The notes: generated from the letters alone by a model not told the origin. 64,000 nucleotides of DNA from DASSUW01 sp963806395 (GCA_963806395.1 CAWDYI010000005.1:62001-126000); one strand, 5' to 3'. Shown: positions 53,856 to 62,725, numbered from the stretch's first letter. Made by a program: numbers and translations.

Positions 53856-54521
53856 ATGAGCGAGCAGACGAGCACTTCCTATTACCGCGAGGGCGTCGCC
53901 CCACGCGCGATCTCGACCACGCAGCTGCTCGGCCAGGTGATGTTCCTGGTCGCTATCGCGCTGGGCTTCTGCGCCCTCGGCACGCTGATCGGGCGCGACC
54001 TCTCGCTGGGCACCGCGCGTGCGTTCTCGTTCGCCGGCTTCGGGATGCTGCTCGTCTCCTCGTTCGCCGGCCAGCGCTTCCGGGTCGGCCCGTTCGCGAT
54101 GGGTTGGCTGTTCGTCACCGCGCTCGCGATCGGGATCGGCCTCGGGCCGATCATCGAGTACTTCGCGACGGTCGAGCCGGCGGCCCTGACGCAGGCGTTC
54201 GCCGGCACGGCGGCGACCGTGCTCGGTGCCGCGGCGCTCGGCTTCGTGCTCTCGAAGGACCTGGCGCCGTGGATGCGGCCGCTGTCGCTGATCGTGTTCG
54301 CGGCGTGCGCCGGGACGATCGTGTGGTCGCTGTTCGGCGGCACGATCAGCCCGCTCATCAGCCTCGCGATCTACGGCCTGTCGGCGCTGCTGATCGTGGT
54401 CGACTTCAACTACCTGCGCAAGCACGGGACCGAGAACGACGCGATCTGGCTCGCCACGGGCATCTTCGTGTCGATCGTGAACATCTTCATCTCGCTGCTG
54501 AACATCTTCTCCTCGCGGTAG
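53856..54521 (+). CDS. Bax inhibitor-1-like (YccA/UPF0005 type) membrane protein
   Basis: 221 residues from ATG 53856. An N-terminal tail with Tyr and Arg, then about seven membrane helices (QVMFLVAIALGFCALGTLIG; GWLFVTALAIGIGLGPIIEY; LIVFAACAGTIVWSLFGG) and the ending AIWLATGIFVSIVNIFISLL with FSSR, as in BI-1 proteins where the last loops carry acidic pH-sensing residues; here DFNYLRKHGTENDA holds candidates. Possible Ca2+ leak channel or protease (FtsH) partner; the role here is unknown. The FHA gene follows by 21 bp. Confidence 0.85.
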   Translation: MSEQTSTSYYREGVAPRAISTTQLLGQVMFLVAIALGFCALGTLIGRDLSLGTARAFSFAGFGMLLVSSFAGQRFRVGPFAMGWLFVTALAIGIGLGPIIEYFATVEPAALTQAFAGTAATVLGAAALGFVLSKDLAPWMRPLSLIVFAACAGTIVWSLFGGTISPLISLAIYGLSALLIVVDFNYLRKHGTENDAIWLATGIFVSIVNIFISLLNIFSSR

Positions 54522-54542
54522 GGCGTCCTGTACGCTCGGCCG

Positions 54543-55226
54543 GTGGATTCACCACTCACCGTCGACGACGCGACCGCGGAGGAACTCGAGGCTCGCACGG
54601 CCGCGCTGAGGCTCGGCGAGCGGTTCCTCGTCTACCGCGACGAGGCCGGCCGCCAGCAGATCCACGTGCTCAGCGGCAACCTGCCGGCAGTGACGGTCGG
54701 ACGGCGCGCCGAGGCCGACATCTCGGTCCCCTGGGATCCCGAGATGTCGCGCCTGCACGCCGAGCTGCGGCTGCACGCAGGTGAGTGGACGGTGTCCGAC
54801 GACGGCCTGTCACAGAACGGCACCTGGGTCAACGGACTGCGCCTGGCCGGCCGCCGCAGGCTCAACGACGGCGACCTGCTGAAGGTCGGCCGCACGGTGT
54901 TCGCCTACTGCGACCCGGTCCCGATCAGCGTCGGGCCGACGCTGGTGCCGGGCGAGCTCAGTGCCACGCCGCGCTTCTCCGAGCAGCAGCAGCGCGTCCT
55001 GCGCGCGCTCTGCCGGCCGCTGTTCGTGGACGGTGAGGGGATCAACCCGTCGACGGACGAGGAGGTCGCCGAGGCGACCGGCATCCCGCTGGAGGCGGTC
55101 GCGGCCGAGCTGGACCACCTGGGCCGCGCGCTCGGCCTCGAGAGCATGCCGGCGGCCGACCAGCGCGCCGAGATCGCGCTGCTGGCGATGCGCAGCGGAC
55201 TCGTCAGCGCCGACGACAGCACCTAG
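54543..55226 (+). CDS. FHA-domain protein with C-terminal helical domain
   Basis: 227 residues from GTG 54543. After a short acidic start, the FHA core covers about 45-125: VTVGRRAEADISVPWDPEMSRLHAEL and LSQNGTWVNG keep Arg, Ser and Asn of the phosphothreonine pocket. The C-terminal ~90 residues (FSEQQQRVLRALCRPLFVDG ... EEVAEATGIPLEAVAAELDH) look like a small winged-helix domain, so this may be a phospho-signal-controlled DNA- or protein-binding adaptor. pyrD starts 4 bp later. Confidence 0.88.
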   Translation: MDSPLTVDDATAEELEARTAALRLGERFLVYRDEAGRQQIHVLSGNLPAVTVGRRAEADISVPWDPEMSRLHAELRLHAGEWTVSDDGLSQNGTWVNGLRLAGRRRLNDGDLLKVGRTVFAYCDPVPISVGPTLVPGELSATPRFSEQQQRVLRALCRPLFVDGEGINPSTDEEVAEATGIPLEAVAAELDHLGRALGLESMPAADQRAEIALLAMRSGLVSADDST

Positions 55227-55230
55227 CGCT

Positions 55231-56346
55231 GTGATCTACACCCGGCTCCTCAGGCCGCTGGTGTTCCGGGCAGAGCCCGAGCGCGTCCACAACGGCGTCC
55301 TGACGGCGGCCGAGCTGGTCGGCCGGGCGCGCCCCGTGTGCCGAGCGATCGCCGACCGCACGGCGGCGCGCGACCCGCGGCTGGCGATCGAGGTCGCGGG
55401 GCTGCGGTTCCGCTCGCCGCTCGGGCTGGCGGCCGGGTTCGACAAGAGCGCGCGCGCCGTACCGCCGCTCGCGGCCCTCGGCTTCGGCCACGTCGAGGTC
55501 GGTTCGATCTCCGCCGACCCGTCGTCGGGCAATCCGCGCCCGCGAGTGTTCCGGCTGCCGTTCGAGCGCGCGATCGTCGTGCACTACGGCGTCCCCAACG
55601 ACGGCGCGGAGCGCGTGGCCGAGCGGCTCGCGTCGCCGCGGCCGGACGTGCCGCTCGGGATCAACGTCGTCAGCACGAATCGGGGCGCGTCGTCGGCGGT
55701 CGAGCCGGACGCCGCGGTGATCGGCGACTACGTCGAGTCCGTCCGGCGGTTGCAGCGGCTCGGCGACTACGTGTGCCTGAACCTCAGCTGCCCGAACACG
55801 CGCGACGGGCAGGGCTTCTTCGCCGACCGGCGCGCGGCTGCGTGCGCTGCTCGACGAGCTCGGCGCGCTCGGCGTCGAGCGGCCGCTGTTCATCAAGGTG
55901 GCGCCGTTCGCCGGTGAGCGCGATCTCGAGTCGTTCCTCGAGGCGGTCGACCGCGGCACCGTTCGTCTCCGGCTTCTCGGTCAACCTGCCGCCCGGCAAG
56001 CCCGAAGGCCTCGCCGGCGCGGACGGGATGCCCGGCGCGGTCTCCGGCCCGCCGGCGCGGCCGCCGCCGAGCGGACGGTCGCAGAGCTGTACCGCCGGAT
56101 CGACCGGAGCGCTACGCGCTGATCGGATCCGGCGGGATCTTCACCGCGGCGGACGCCTACCGCATGATCCGGCTCGGCGCATCGCTCGTGCAGATCTACA
56201 CGGCGCTCGTGTACGAGGGCCCGGGCGTGGTGCGGCGGATCACCAACGGGCTGGCCGAGCTGGTCGCCCGCGACGGCCTCCGCAGCGTGGCCGACGCCGT
56301 CGGGGTCGACGCCGACGCGCGCCACGCCTCGCGTACGACGTCGTAG
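55231..56346 (+). pseudogene. pyrD: Dihydroorotate dehydrogenase (class 2), broken by frameshifts
   Basis: GTG 55231 opens IYTRLLRPLVFRAEPERVHN. FMN-site motifs follow: RFRSPLGLAAGFDKSARAVP, GFGHVEVGSISADPSSGNPR and CLNLSCPNTRDGQGFF; then, in other frames, LFIKVAPFAGERDLESFLEA, FVSGFSVNLPPGKPEGLAGA, RTVAELYRRIDR and GSGGIFTAADAYRMIRLGAS with QIYTALVYEGPGVV. Frames change near 55835, 55965, 56045 and 56108. Class 2 enzymes pass electrons to quinone at the membrane in pyrimidine synthesis. Such a gene is unlikely to be dead; indel errors are the better explanation. Confidence 0.88.
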
Positions 56347-56353
56347 CCGGGCG

Positions 56354-56585
56354 AACGTCAACTGCGCTGGGTGGGGAGGTGAGCGTCCGTTGGGGCGGGG
56401 CGAGGGTGCGTGGGTTTCGCCCCATTCGTGCGATCGCGGGCGGCGAGTGGGACGAAACCCACACCAGAGGGAGGGAAACTCACATCCCGTGAGCCCAGGC
56501 GCGTCGAATGTGACGAAACCCACGCTCGGCGAACCCTCACGGCGGCCAACGGTCAGCCGCGTCCCCACCCAGCGCAGTTGACGTT
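56354..56585. repeat. 232-bp palindromic (MITE-like) element
   Basis: Perfect 24-bp terminal inverted repeats, AACGTCAACTGCGCTGGGTG+GGGA at 56354-56377 and its complement at 56562-56585. The complementarity continues less perfectly inward for another ~60 bp (GTGGGTTTCG...CATTCG in both arms), leaving a central ~70-bp part. The 10-mer CGAAACCCAC is present twice directly (56453, 56515 region) and once inverted (near 56411). No transposase ORF. GCCGG flanks both sides, but no clean target duplication is seen. It lies between the convergent pyrD and xseB. Confidence 0.7.
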
Positions 56586-56604
56586 GGCCGGTACCCCGAG
56601 CGCG

Positions 56605-56841
56605 TCAGGCAGGCTCGCCAGGCCGAGCCTCGAGGCGCGCGACGAGCTCGTCGAGCCGCAGCTCCTCGAGCCCGTGCCCGACGGCGTCGAGCTCGGCGGC
56701 GCAGAACTCGATCAGGCGGCGGCCCTCCTGGCAGAGCTCGAGCGTCTCGCGCAGCCCGGCCTCGCCCGAGTCCAGGCGGGCGATGATCGCCTCCATCCGC
56801 TCGCAGGCGGCCTCGTAGGTGAGGGTGTCGGCTTCGGCCAT
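56605..56841 (-). CDS. xseB: Exodeoxyribonuclease VII small subunit
   Basis: 78 residues, normal for XseB. Pattern LTYEAACERMEAIIARLDSGEAGLRETLELCQEG followed by a second helix, the two-helix hairpin that wraps the large subunit; multiple XseB bind one XseA and control its nuclease activity. It is 8 bp downstream of xseA on the same strand. Confidence 0.95.
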   Translation of the reverse strand: MAEADTLTYEAACERMEAIIARLDSGEAGLRETLELCQEGRRLIEFCAAELDAVGHGLEELRLDELVARLEARPGEPA

Positions 56842-56849
56842 CGGACGGC

Positions 56850-58226
56850 TCAGGGTACGCGCGGCTCCGGACGCACCAGCAGGCGGCCGTCGTGCATGCG
56901 CAGGGTGAGCGCGGGCTTCGAGCCGGCGCTGGCCGCCGAGGTCACCGGCTCTCCCGCGGCGTCCTCGACGAGGGCGTAGCCGCGCTCGAGCGTGCGCTGC
57001 GGGTCGTGCGCGGCGAGCGCCGCGGCGAGCCGGTCGAGATCGCGACGACGACGGGCCACCGCGGCCGTCGCCGTCCGCTCGAGGGCGGCGGCGTCGACCA
57101 CTGCGTGCTGCTCGCCGCGCGACCGCGCCAGCTCGGCGGCTCGTGCCTTGCGCGCGAGGCCGGCGGCGCGCGCGGTCGTGCCGCGCTCACCCTCGGCCAC
57201 GCGGCGGCGGGCGCTCGCACGCAGCTCGCGCAGCTGCTGGTGCAGGCGGGTGCGGTGGCGCTCCAGGTGCGCGGCGGGCGCGCGCGACAGCCGCGCCAGG
57301 GTGCGGGCGCGCTCGACGATCGCGCGCCGGCCCTGGCGCTCGAGCCGCGCGACGGTGCCCGCCAGCGCCTGCCGGGCCGCCACGCAGTCCACGGGCACGG
57401 CGGCCTCGGCGGCGTGGGTGGGCGTCGAGCACGCGACGGCCGCGACATCGTCGAGCAGCGTGCGGTCGGTGTGGTGGCCGACCGACGAGATCACGGGCAC
57501 GCGCAGGAGCGCGACGGTGCGGCACAGCGTCTCGTCGCAGAACGCGAACAGGTCGGCGAGCGAGCCGCCGCCGCGCGCCACCACGATCACCTCGACCTCC
57601 GCGCAGGCGGCGAGGTCCTGCAGCGCGCGCGTGACCGCGGGCGCCGCGTGACGGTCCTGCACGGGCGCGAACGCCCACACGACGCGCCCGCCCCAGCCGC
57701 GGCGGTGCAGGCCGGCGACGACGTCGTCGCGCGCCTTGCCGTGCTCCCCGCAGACCACGCCGATCGTGCGCGGGAGCGCCGGCCGGGGGAGGCGGCGCTG
57801 CGGCTCGAACAGACCCTCGGCGTGCAGCGCGCGCCGCAGGCGCTCGAGCTGTGCGAGCAGGTCGCCCTCGCCGGCGATGTGGAGGGCGGTGACGGTGAAC
57901 GAGAAGGCCGGCGACGCGGTGCGTGAGCCGGGGTAGTAGTCGCACCCGCCCGCGGCGACGACCTGGACGCCGTCGGCCAGCGGCTCGAGCCCGAGCGCGT
58001 CGAACTCGCGCCGCCACATCGAGCACGGCAGCGCGCCGGAGCCGTCGCGCAGCTCGAACCACACCTTCGCGCTGCCGGCCTTGAAGCCGAACACCTCGCC
58101 GAACACCTGGACGCGCGTGAAGCCGCGCAGGCGCTCGCGCAGGGCCGCCGCGTAGTGGCCCACCGGCCACGGACCGGTGAGGCCGCTGCCGGGAATTCCG
58201 GCGGGGCGCTCGGGAAGCTCACGCAT
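56850..58226 (-). CDS. xseA: Exodeoxyribonuclease VII large subunit
   Basis: 458 residues from ATG 58226. N-terminal OB fold (GEVFGFKAGSAKVWFELRDG), catalytic domain with GVVCGEHGKARDDVVAGLHR, VVARGGGSLADLFAFCDE, VPVISSVGHHTDRTLLDDVA and RAPTHAAE-like ACSTPTHAAE, then a long coiled coil (about 290-400) that takes the small subunits, and the short RGYALVEDAAGEPV tail. It degrades single-stranded DNA in repair. The coiled coil is unusually rich in Ala and Arg. A TAGCCT box about 13 bp upstream may be its -10. Confidence 0.95.
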   Translation of the reverse strand: MRELPERPAGIPGSGLTGPWPVGHYAAALRERLRGFTRVQVFGEVFGFKAGSAKVWFELRDGSGALPCSMWRREFDALGLEPLADGVQVVAAGGCDYYPGSRTASPAFSFTVTALHIAGEGDLLAQLERLRRALHAEGLFEPQRRLPRPALPRTIGVVCGEHGKARDDVVAGLHRRGWGGRVVWAFAPVQDRHAAPAVTRALQDLAACAEVEVIVVARGGGSLADLFAFCDETLCRTVALLRVPVISSVGHHTDRTLLDDVAAVACSTPTHAAEAAVPVDCVAARQALAGTVARLERQGRRAIVERARTLARLSRAPAAHLERHRTRLHQQLRELRASARRRVAEGERGTTARAAGLARKARAAELARSRGEQHAVVDAAALERTATAAVARRRRDLDRLAAALAAHDPQRTLERGYALVEDAAGEPVTSAASAGSKPALTLRMHDGRLLVRPEPRVP

Positions 58227-58498
58227 GGGGTTTCGTAGGCTAGGGGTCGATGCGGCGCGATCTCGCCCCCCTGCTCCTTGTGGCCGTGCGCGCAAGCGGA
58301 GGCACCGGAGCACACGCGGCCGCCGCACGTCAGATCGTGCTGCTCGTCATGGTCTCCCAGATGCTGGCGGCGTCCCAGCACGACGGCCCGCCGCACGCCT
58401 CCGCACGCCCGCCGCGCCAGCACCGCCCACCCCGTACGCCGCGCCCGCACCGCGATTCGCTCGCCGGGCGCCGGCCGCGGGGCTGAGACACTTCAGCC

Positions 58499-58852
58499 AT
58501 GGATCTGACGCTCATCAGCTTTGACGCGCCGACCGAGGTGCGGACGTTCCACAAGGGCCGGTTCGAGGTCTACGAGGTCGGGCCGACGACGCTCGGCCGG
58601 GCGACGTACGAGCCCGGCTGGCGGTGGTCGAAGCATGTCGGCCCGGCGGCCGGGGAGGAGCTGTGCCAGGTCGAGCACGTCGGGCTCGTGCTCAGCGGCC
58701 AGGCGGCGGTGAAGATGGCCGACGGGACCGAGAAGGTGATGAGCGAGGGCGAGTTCTTCTACGTCCCGCCCGGCCACGACAGCTGGGTCGTCGGCGATCA
58801 GCCGTACGTCTCGCTGCACATCGTCGGCAGCGAGGACTACGCGTCGTCGTGA
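58499..58852 (+). CDS. Cupin-domain protein
   Basis: 117 residues, one conserved beta-barrel (about 35-110). First motif region GWRWSKHVGPAAGEELCQVEHVGLVLSG; second EGEFFYVPPGHDSWVVGD. Several metal-site His are kept, but the exact cupin 1 G(X)5HXH is altered (KHVGP...EH). No signal peptide. The hemerythrin-like gene overlaps its stop as GTGA, so the two are translated together and likely work together. Confidence 0.85.
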   Translation: MDLTLISFDAPTEVRTFHKGRFEVYEVGPTTLGRATYEPGWRWSKHVGPAAGEELCQVEHVGLVLSGQAAVKMADGTEKVMSEGEFFYVPPGHDSWVVGDQPYVSLHIVGSEDYASS

Positions 58853-59346
58853 GCCACCCGCTCGGGGAGGCGTTCTTCCAGGAGCTGCTGTGGGTGCACG
58901 GCGTGATCCGCAAGGACCTGGAGACCGTCCGCGAGCTCGCCCAGCTCGTGAGCGACGGCCTGCCGGCGGATGAGCTCGACACGCAGATCCGGTCGCTCAA
59001 GACCAACGGGCCGCTGTGGGCCCTGAAGGTGAACTGCCTGCACTACTGCCAGTTCGTCCACGGCCACCATCGGGCGGAGGACGTGAAGCTGTTCCCGGCG
59101 CTGCGCGAGGCGGAGCCCGACCTCGCGCCGATCGTCGACCGGCTCGAGGGCGACCACCGCCTGGTGTCCGAGCAGCTCGACGAGCTGGAGGCGGCCGCGG
59201 CGGCGCTGGGAGAGGACGGGCGCGAGCGGGTCGTCGAGGCGCTCAACACGCTCGCCGAGCACCTGCTCGCGCATCTCACGCTGGAGGAGGAGAGCATCGG
59301 CCCGGCCCTGCGCCGGATGGATCGGAACCCGCTCAGCCGGTTCTGA
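58849..59346 (+). CDS. Hemerythrin-domain protein
   Basis: 165 residues from GTG 58849. A four-helix bundle with iron-ligand motifs: WVHGVIRKDLETV, HGHHRAEDVKLFPALREAEP, EGDHRLVSEQLDEL and HLLAHLTLEEESIGPAL, giving the His/Glu set of a di-iron hemerythrin. It may bind oxygen or NO or act in iron or redox sensing. Coupled to the cupin gene upstream. Its end overlaps the convergent ankyrin gene by 14 nt. Confidence 0.9.
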   Translation: MSHPLGEAFFQELLWVHGVIRKDLETVRELAQLVSDGLPADELDTQIRSLKTNGPLWALKVNCLHYCQFVHGHHRAEDVKLFPALREAEPDLAPIVDRLEGDHRLVSEQLDELEAAAAALGEDGRERVVEALNTLAEHLLAHLTLEEESIGPALRRMDRNPLSRF

Positions 59347-60499
59347 GCAGGTTGTGCGCCGCCGGGTGCCCGCCGTGCTCGGCCCATCCCGCCGGCGTGC
59401 CGTCGTGAACCCCGTCCCGGATCGTCCGGTCGGCGCCGGCGTCGAGCAGTGCGCGGATCGCGTCGAGGTGGCCGCCCCCGGCGGCGAGGTGCAGTGCGGT
59501 CGCGCGCTCGCCGTGGTCGGGCCCGCCGAACGCCGACCGCCGGTCCGGGTCCGCGCCGAGGGCGAGCAGGCGCTCGATCGCGCGTGTGCGGCCTACCGCG
59601 GCCGCCCACGCGAGAGCGGTTCCGCGGTAGACCTCACCGTCGGGGTCGGCGCCGCGAGCGACGAGCAGGTCGAGCGCATCGGTGCGGTCGTTGCGCGCCG
59701 CCCACGAGAGCGCTTCGTCGATCACCTCGCGCGGGTCGTCCGACGGCTCCCACGCCGGGAAGCCGCTGTGCGGGCGGTAGAACCCGCGGTGCTCTCCCGC
59801 GGCGGCGGACAGGCGGCCCTGCTCGTCGACGAGCGACTCGATCAGCTCGAGCCGGCCCAGTCCGGCCGCCACGCGCAGATTCGCGGGGATGACGCCGTGC
59901 TCCGCCAGCGGCTCGGCCGCCGCGCGGTGGCCCCAGAACAGCGCGATCACCAGCGGCGTGCCGCCGTCTCCGCGAGCGGACGCGCCCACCGGTGCGCCGG
60001 CCTCGAGCAGCATCCGGGCGAGCGGCGGGAGGCCGACGTAGCCCGCCTGATGGAGCGGCGTCCAGCCATGGGCGTTGGCGCTCGACGGGTCCGCCCCGCG
60101 TTCGAGCAGCAGCGCGACGAGCCGCTCGTCGCAGGTCGCCGCAGCCATCCCGAGCAGGTCGTTGCCGTTCGTGCCGATCGCATGGACGAGATCCGGCGAA
60201 CGGTCGAGCTGTTCGCGCAGCGCATCGACGTCGTGGGCCTCGAGCGCCCGGTACGCCTGCACGAACGGCCCACCGCTCTCGCGCAGCGTGGCGACGTGGC
60301 GGCAGAACGCACCCCAGTCGCCGAACCCATGCTGGCACGCGACCGCGAGCCGCGCACCCGCCTCGGTCAGCGGCGCGTCACAGTGCCGGAAGGCCGCTAC
60401 GGCGCCCTCGGCGCCGTCCTGCGCCGACGCCAGCAGCCCCACCGCCCGGTCCTCGTAGTAGCCGAGGTCCTCGTGGTAGGCGTGCTGGACGGCGGTCAC
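59333..60499 (-). CDS. Ankyrin-repeat protein
   Basis: 388 residues. The N-terminal ~95 residues are helical, followed by at least six ankyrin repeats: NDLLGMAAATCDERLVALLL, GWTPLHQAGYVGLPPLARML, GTPLVIALFWGHRAAAEPL, NLRVAAGLGRLELIESLV, GTALAWAAAVGRTRAIERLL and TALHLAAGGGHLDAIRALLD with a final AGWAEHGGHPAAHNLL. No signal peptide or membrane segment, so a cytoplasmic protein-binding scaffold. Partner unknown. Start at 60499; the HAD hydrolase gene ends 4 bp upstream, so they probably share a transcript. Confidence 0.9.
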   Translation of the reverse strand: MTAVQHAYHEDLGYYEDRAVGLLASAQDGAEGAVAAFRHCDAPLTEAGARLAVACQHGFGDWGAFCRHVATLRESGGPFVQAYRALEAHDVDALREQLDRSPDLVHAIGTNGNDLLGMAAATCDERLVALLLERGADPSSANAHGWTPLHQAGYVGLPPLARMLLEAGAPVGASARGDGGTPLVIALFWGHRAAAEPLAEHGVIPANLRVAAGLGRLELIESLVDEQGRLSAAAGEHRGFYRPHSGFPAWEPSDDPREVIDEALSWAARNDRTDALDLLVARGADPDGEVYRGTALAWAAAVGRTRAIERLLALGADPDRRSAFGGPDHGERATALHLAAGGGHLDAIRALLDAGADRTIRDGVHDGTPAGWAEHGGHPAAHNLLRTG

Positions 60500-60503
60500 G
60501 CGC

Positions 60504-61262
60504 TCAGAGTACGGAGGACAGTTCGGCGAGCGTGGAGATCGCCGTGACCCCGTCCGGGCACGGCTCGCCGGCGCGGTTGATCCACACCGCGGCGAGCCCC
60601 GCCGCGCCGGCGCCCTCGATGTCGTTGACGAGGTTGTCGCCCACCATCACCGCCGCGCTCGCCGGCGCGCCGACGAGCGAGAGCGCGTGCCGGAACACCG
60701 ATCCGTCGGGCTTGCGGGTCCCGAGGTCGCCGGACACGACGACGGCGTCGAAGTGGTCCGCGAGCCCGGAGCCGGCGAGCTTCTCACGCTGCAGGCACGA
60801 CGCCCCGTTGGTGACGAGCACGAGCGGCACGTCCGCGGCCGCGAGCGCCGCCGGGACGTCCGCGAACACCTCGTGGCGGGCGCGGCGCTCGGTTCCGAAC
60901 CGCTCGCCCAGCGCTTCTGCGAGCGCGTCGTCACGGATGCCCTGATCGGCCAGCGCGCGCCGCCATGCTTCCCGCCGGTACTCGGGCGCCCACCGGCGCA
61001 GCCCGCGCAGCTCGTCGCCGTCGCCCTCGAACCGGCACCACATCCCCTCCCACGAGCTGATGCCGATGCTGCGGCAGAACGGGTGCGTCGGCGCCGCGTG
61101 CCACAGCTCCCGAGCACGCGCGCGGGCGCCCACCGCGAGCTGTGCGGCATCGACGTCATGGCGGGCGGCTGCTGCCCGCGCGGTCGCCTCGAACGTCGCG
61201 ACCGCGGCGGCCTCCTCGACCACCAGCGTGTCGTCGAGGTCGAACAGCAGAGCCGCGATCAT
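60504..61262 (-). CDS. HAD-superfamily hydrolase
   Basis: 252 residues from ATG 61262. The four HAD motifs are complete: LLFDLDDTLVVEE (nucleophile Asp), LVTNGAS, the Lys in LGTRKPDGSVF and VGDNLVNDIEGA. A helical cap (about 18-110) marks a subfamily I phosphatase of the YjjG/pyrimidine-5'-nucleotidase or phosphoglycolate phosphatase kind. Substrate not determined. It lies upstream of the ankyrin gene and diverges from the metallophosphoesterase gene with 26 bp between. Confidence 0.92.
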   Translation of the reverse strand: MIAALLFDLDDTLVVEEAAAVATFEATARAAAARHDVDAAQLAVGARARARELWHAAPTHPFCRSIGISSWEGMWCRFEGDGDELRGLRRWAPEYRREAWRRALADQGIRDDALAEALGERFGTERRARHEVFADVPAALAAADVPLVLVTNGASCLQREKLAGSGLADHFDAVVVSGDLGTRKPDGSVFRHALSLVGAPASAAVMVGDNLVNDIEGAGAAGLAAVWINRAGEPCPDGVTAISTLAELSSVL

Positions 61263-61288
61263 GCCCCGACGATAGGGTCAGCCGCCGG

Positions 61289-61978
61289 ATGCTGGCCCAG
61301 TTGAGCGACCCTCACGTCCACGACGACGAGTCCGCCGGCGCGCTGGCCGCGGCCGTGCGCTCCGTGCTCGCGCTGCATCCGCTGCCGGACGCGGTCCTGG
61401 TCAGCGGCGACCTCGCCGAGCACGCCGCCGCGGCGGAGTACGAGCGCGTCCGGGAGCTGCTCGCTCCGCTGCCGATGCCGGTGCACGTGATCCCCGGCAA
61501 CCACGACGACCCCGACACGATGCACGCGCTCTTCGGGCGCTCGGAGGCAGCCGACGCCGGCGGCCTGCGTCTCGTCGCCTGCGACACGACGCAGCGCGGC
61601 CGCGACGACGGCAGGCTCGACCTCGCGTGGCTCGCGGCGCGGCTGGCCGAGAGCGACGCGCCGACGATCGTCGCGATGCACCATCCGCCGGTGCCGATCG
61701 GACTCCCCGCGCTCGATCGCATCGGGCTCCCGGAGGCGGACCGCGCCGGCCTCGCCGATCTGCTGGCCGGCTCGCCGCACGTGCGCCGCGTGATCGCCGG
61801 TCACGTCCACCGCGCCGCGTTCGGCGTGCTCGGCGGCTGCGGCGTGGTCACGTGTCCGAGCACCCACTTGCAGGCGAAGCTCGAGATCGGCGCGGAAGAG
61901 TTCACGATGGCCGCCGAGCCGCCGGCGTTCGCCGTTCACACCGCGTCCGTGTCGCACATCCAGCCGATCATTCACTGA
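61289..61978 (+). CDS. Metallophosphoesterase, CpdA-like
   Basis: 229 residues from ATG 61289. Calcineurin-like dimetal motifs in order: SDPHVHDD, VSGDLAEH, IPGNHDDP, AMHHPPVP and IAGHVHRAAFG. The pattern is that of class III cyclic-nucleotide phosphodiesterases (CpdA/Rv0805), though many relatives act on other phosphodiesters. TAGGGT (61273-61278) close to the ATG suggests a leaderless transcript. The end overlaps the convergent carbonic anhydrase gene by 11 nt. Confidence 0.92.
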   Translation: MLAQLSDPHVHDDESAGALAAAVRSVLALHPLPDAVLVSGDLAEHAAAAEYERVRELLAPLPMPVHVIPGNHDDPDTMHALFGRSEAADAGGLRLVACDTTQRGRDDGRLDLAWLAARLAESDAPTIVAMHHPPVPIGLPALDRIGLPEADRAGLADLLAGSPHVRRVIAGHVHRAAFGVLGGCGVVTCPSTHLQAKLEIGAEEFTMAAEPPAFAVHTASVSHIQPIIH

Positions 61979-62411
61979 CAATCGGCGCGACCGCGCCCGT
62001 GCGCACGTCGAGCAGCCCGCCCCAGACCTCCAGGTCGGGCAGAGCCGCGCCGATCCGGAGCATTCCGCGGCGAACCTCCGCCGTCGTCGCCGCATCGTCG
62101 CCGCGGTGCGCCAGGCAGTCCGTGTGCCCGACGACGCGCACGGCCCGCACGCCGAGCCCGGCGTGCGCCATCCGCAGCGAGCGCAGCACGTCGTCGGACA
62201 CCTGGGCGCCCGCGTTGCGGAGTACGACGGCGTCGCCGAGCGCGAGCCCGAACGCCTGCAGCGGATCGATGCGGCAGTCCATGCAGCTCACCACCGCGAG
62301 CCCGCGCGCCGGCTCTCGCGGCAGGGCGATCGGCGGCGACGACCCGGGGACGGGCGCCACGGGCGCCTCGTCCCCGTGCGTCCGCCCGAACGGCTCCCAG
62401 CCGAAGTCCAA
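61968..62411 (-). CDS. Beta-carbonic anhydrase-like protein
   Basis: 147 residues. VVSCMDCRIDP supplies the first zinc Cys and the Asp-Arg dyad, VLRNAGA follows, and VVGHTDC gives the zinc His and second Cys, so the active site is complete. It belongs to the short actinobacterial type lacking the long N-terminal arm of plant-type enzymes. It would interconvert CO2 and bicarbonate in the cytoplasm. The start is 4 bp after the stop of the 101-residue protein, so likely an operon. Confidence 0.88.
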   Translation of the reverse strand: MDFGWEPFGRTHGDEAPVAPVPGSSPPIALPREPARGLAVVSCMDCRIDPLQAFGLALGDAVVLRNAGAQVSDDVLRSLRMAHAGLGVRAVRVVGHTDCLAHRGDDAATTAEVRRGMLRIGAALPDLEVWGGLLDVRTGAVAPIVSE

Positions 62412-62415
62412 CGGC

Positions 62416-62721
62416 CTACTCGGGGTCGGCGGCCGGCGCGACGGGGAGCATCTCGCTCACGCTCGGCAGCGGTCGCTGGCCGTCCTGGTAGCCCTCGCCA
62501 CGGACCTCGCCGGTGACGGCCAGCATGTCCAGGCGGGCGATCTCCTTCTCACCGAGCAGCCGCGCCGGATCGTCCGGCGGCAGCCCATCGATCAGGCGCC
62601 GGATGCGGTTGCGGATCTGCAGCGCGAAGTGCGGCGTCGAGCTGCCCATGAGCTGGCGCACGTCGTCGACGGTGACCTGACGGTCGGGACGCATGCGTTC
62701 GGGCTGCTCGGCTTCGGCCAT
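62416..62721 (-). CDS. Hypothetical protein, 101 residues
   Basis: Starts MAEAEQPERMRPDRQVTVDD and continues QLMGSSTPHFALQIRNRIRR, then GEKEIARLDMLAVTGEVRG. Mixed charged, probably helical; no signal peptide, membrane segment or known domain. Its tight spacing (4 bp to both neighbours) with the CWB2 lipoprotein upstream and carbonic anhydrase downstream argues that it is a real gene. Confidence 0.75.
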   Translation of the reverse strand: MAEAEQPERMRPDRQVTVDDVRQLMGSSTPHFALQIRNRIRRLIDGLPPDDPARLLGEKEIARLDMLAVTGEVRGEGYQDGQRPLPSVSEMLPVAPAADPE

Positions 62722-62725
62722 ACGG

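Noticed and set aside
58250..58486. 78-codon plus-strand ORF between xseA and the cupin gene
   Set aside because: Pro/Arg/His-rich end, no ribosome site, no recognisable pattern; the 272-bp gap otherwise holds only the xseA promoter region.
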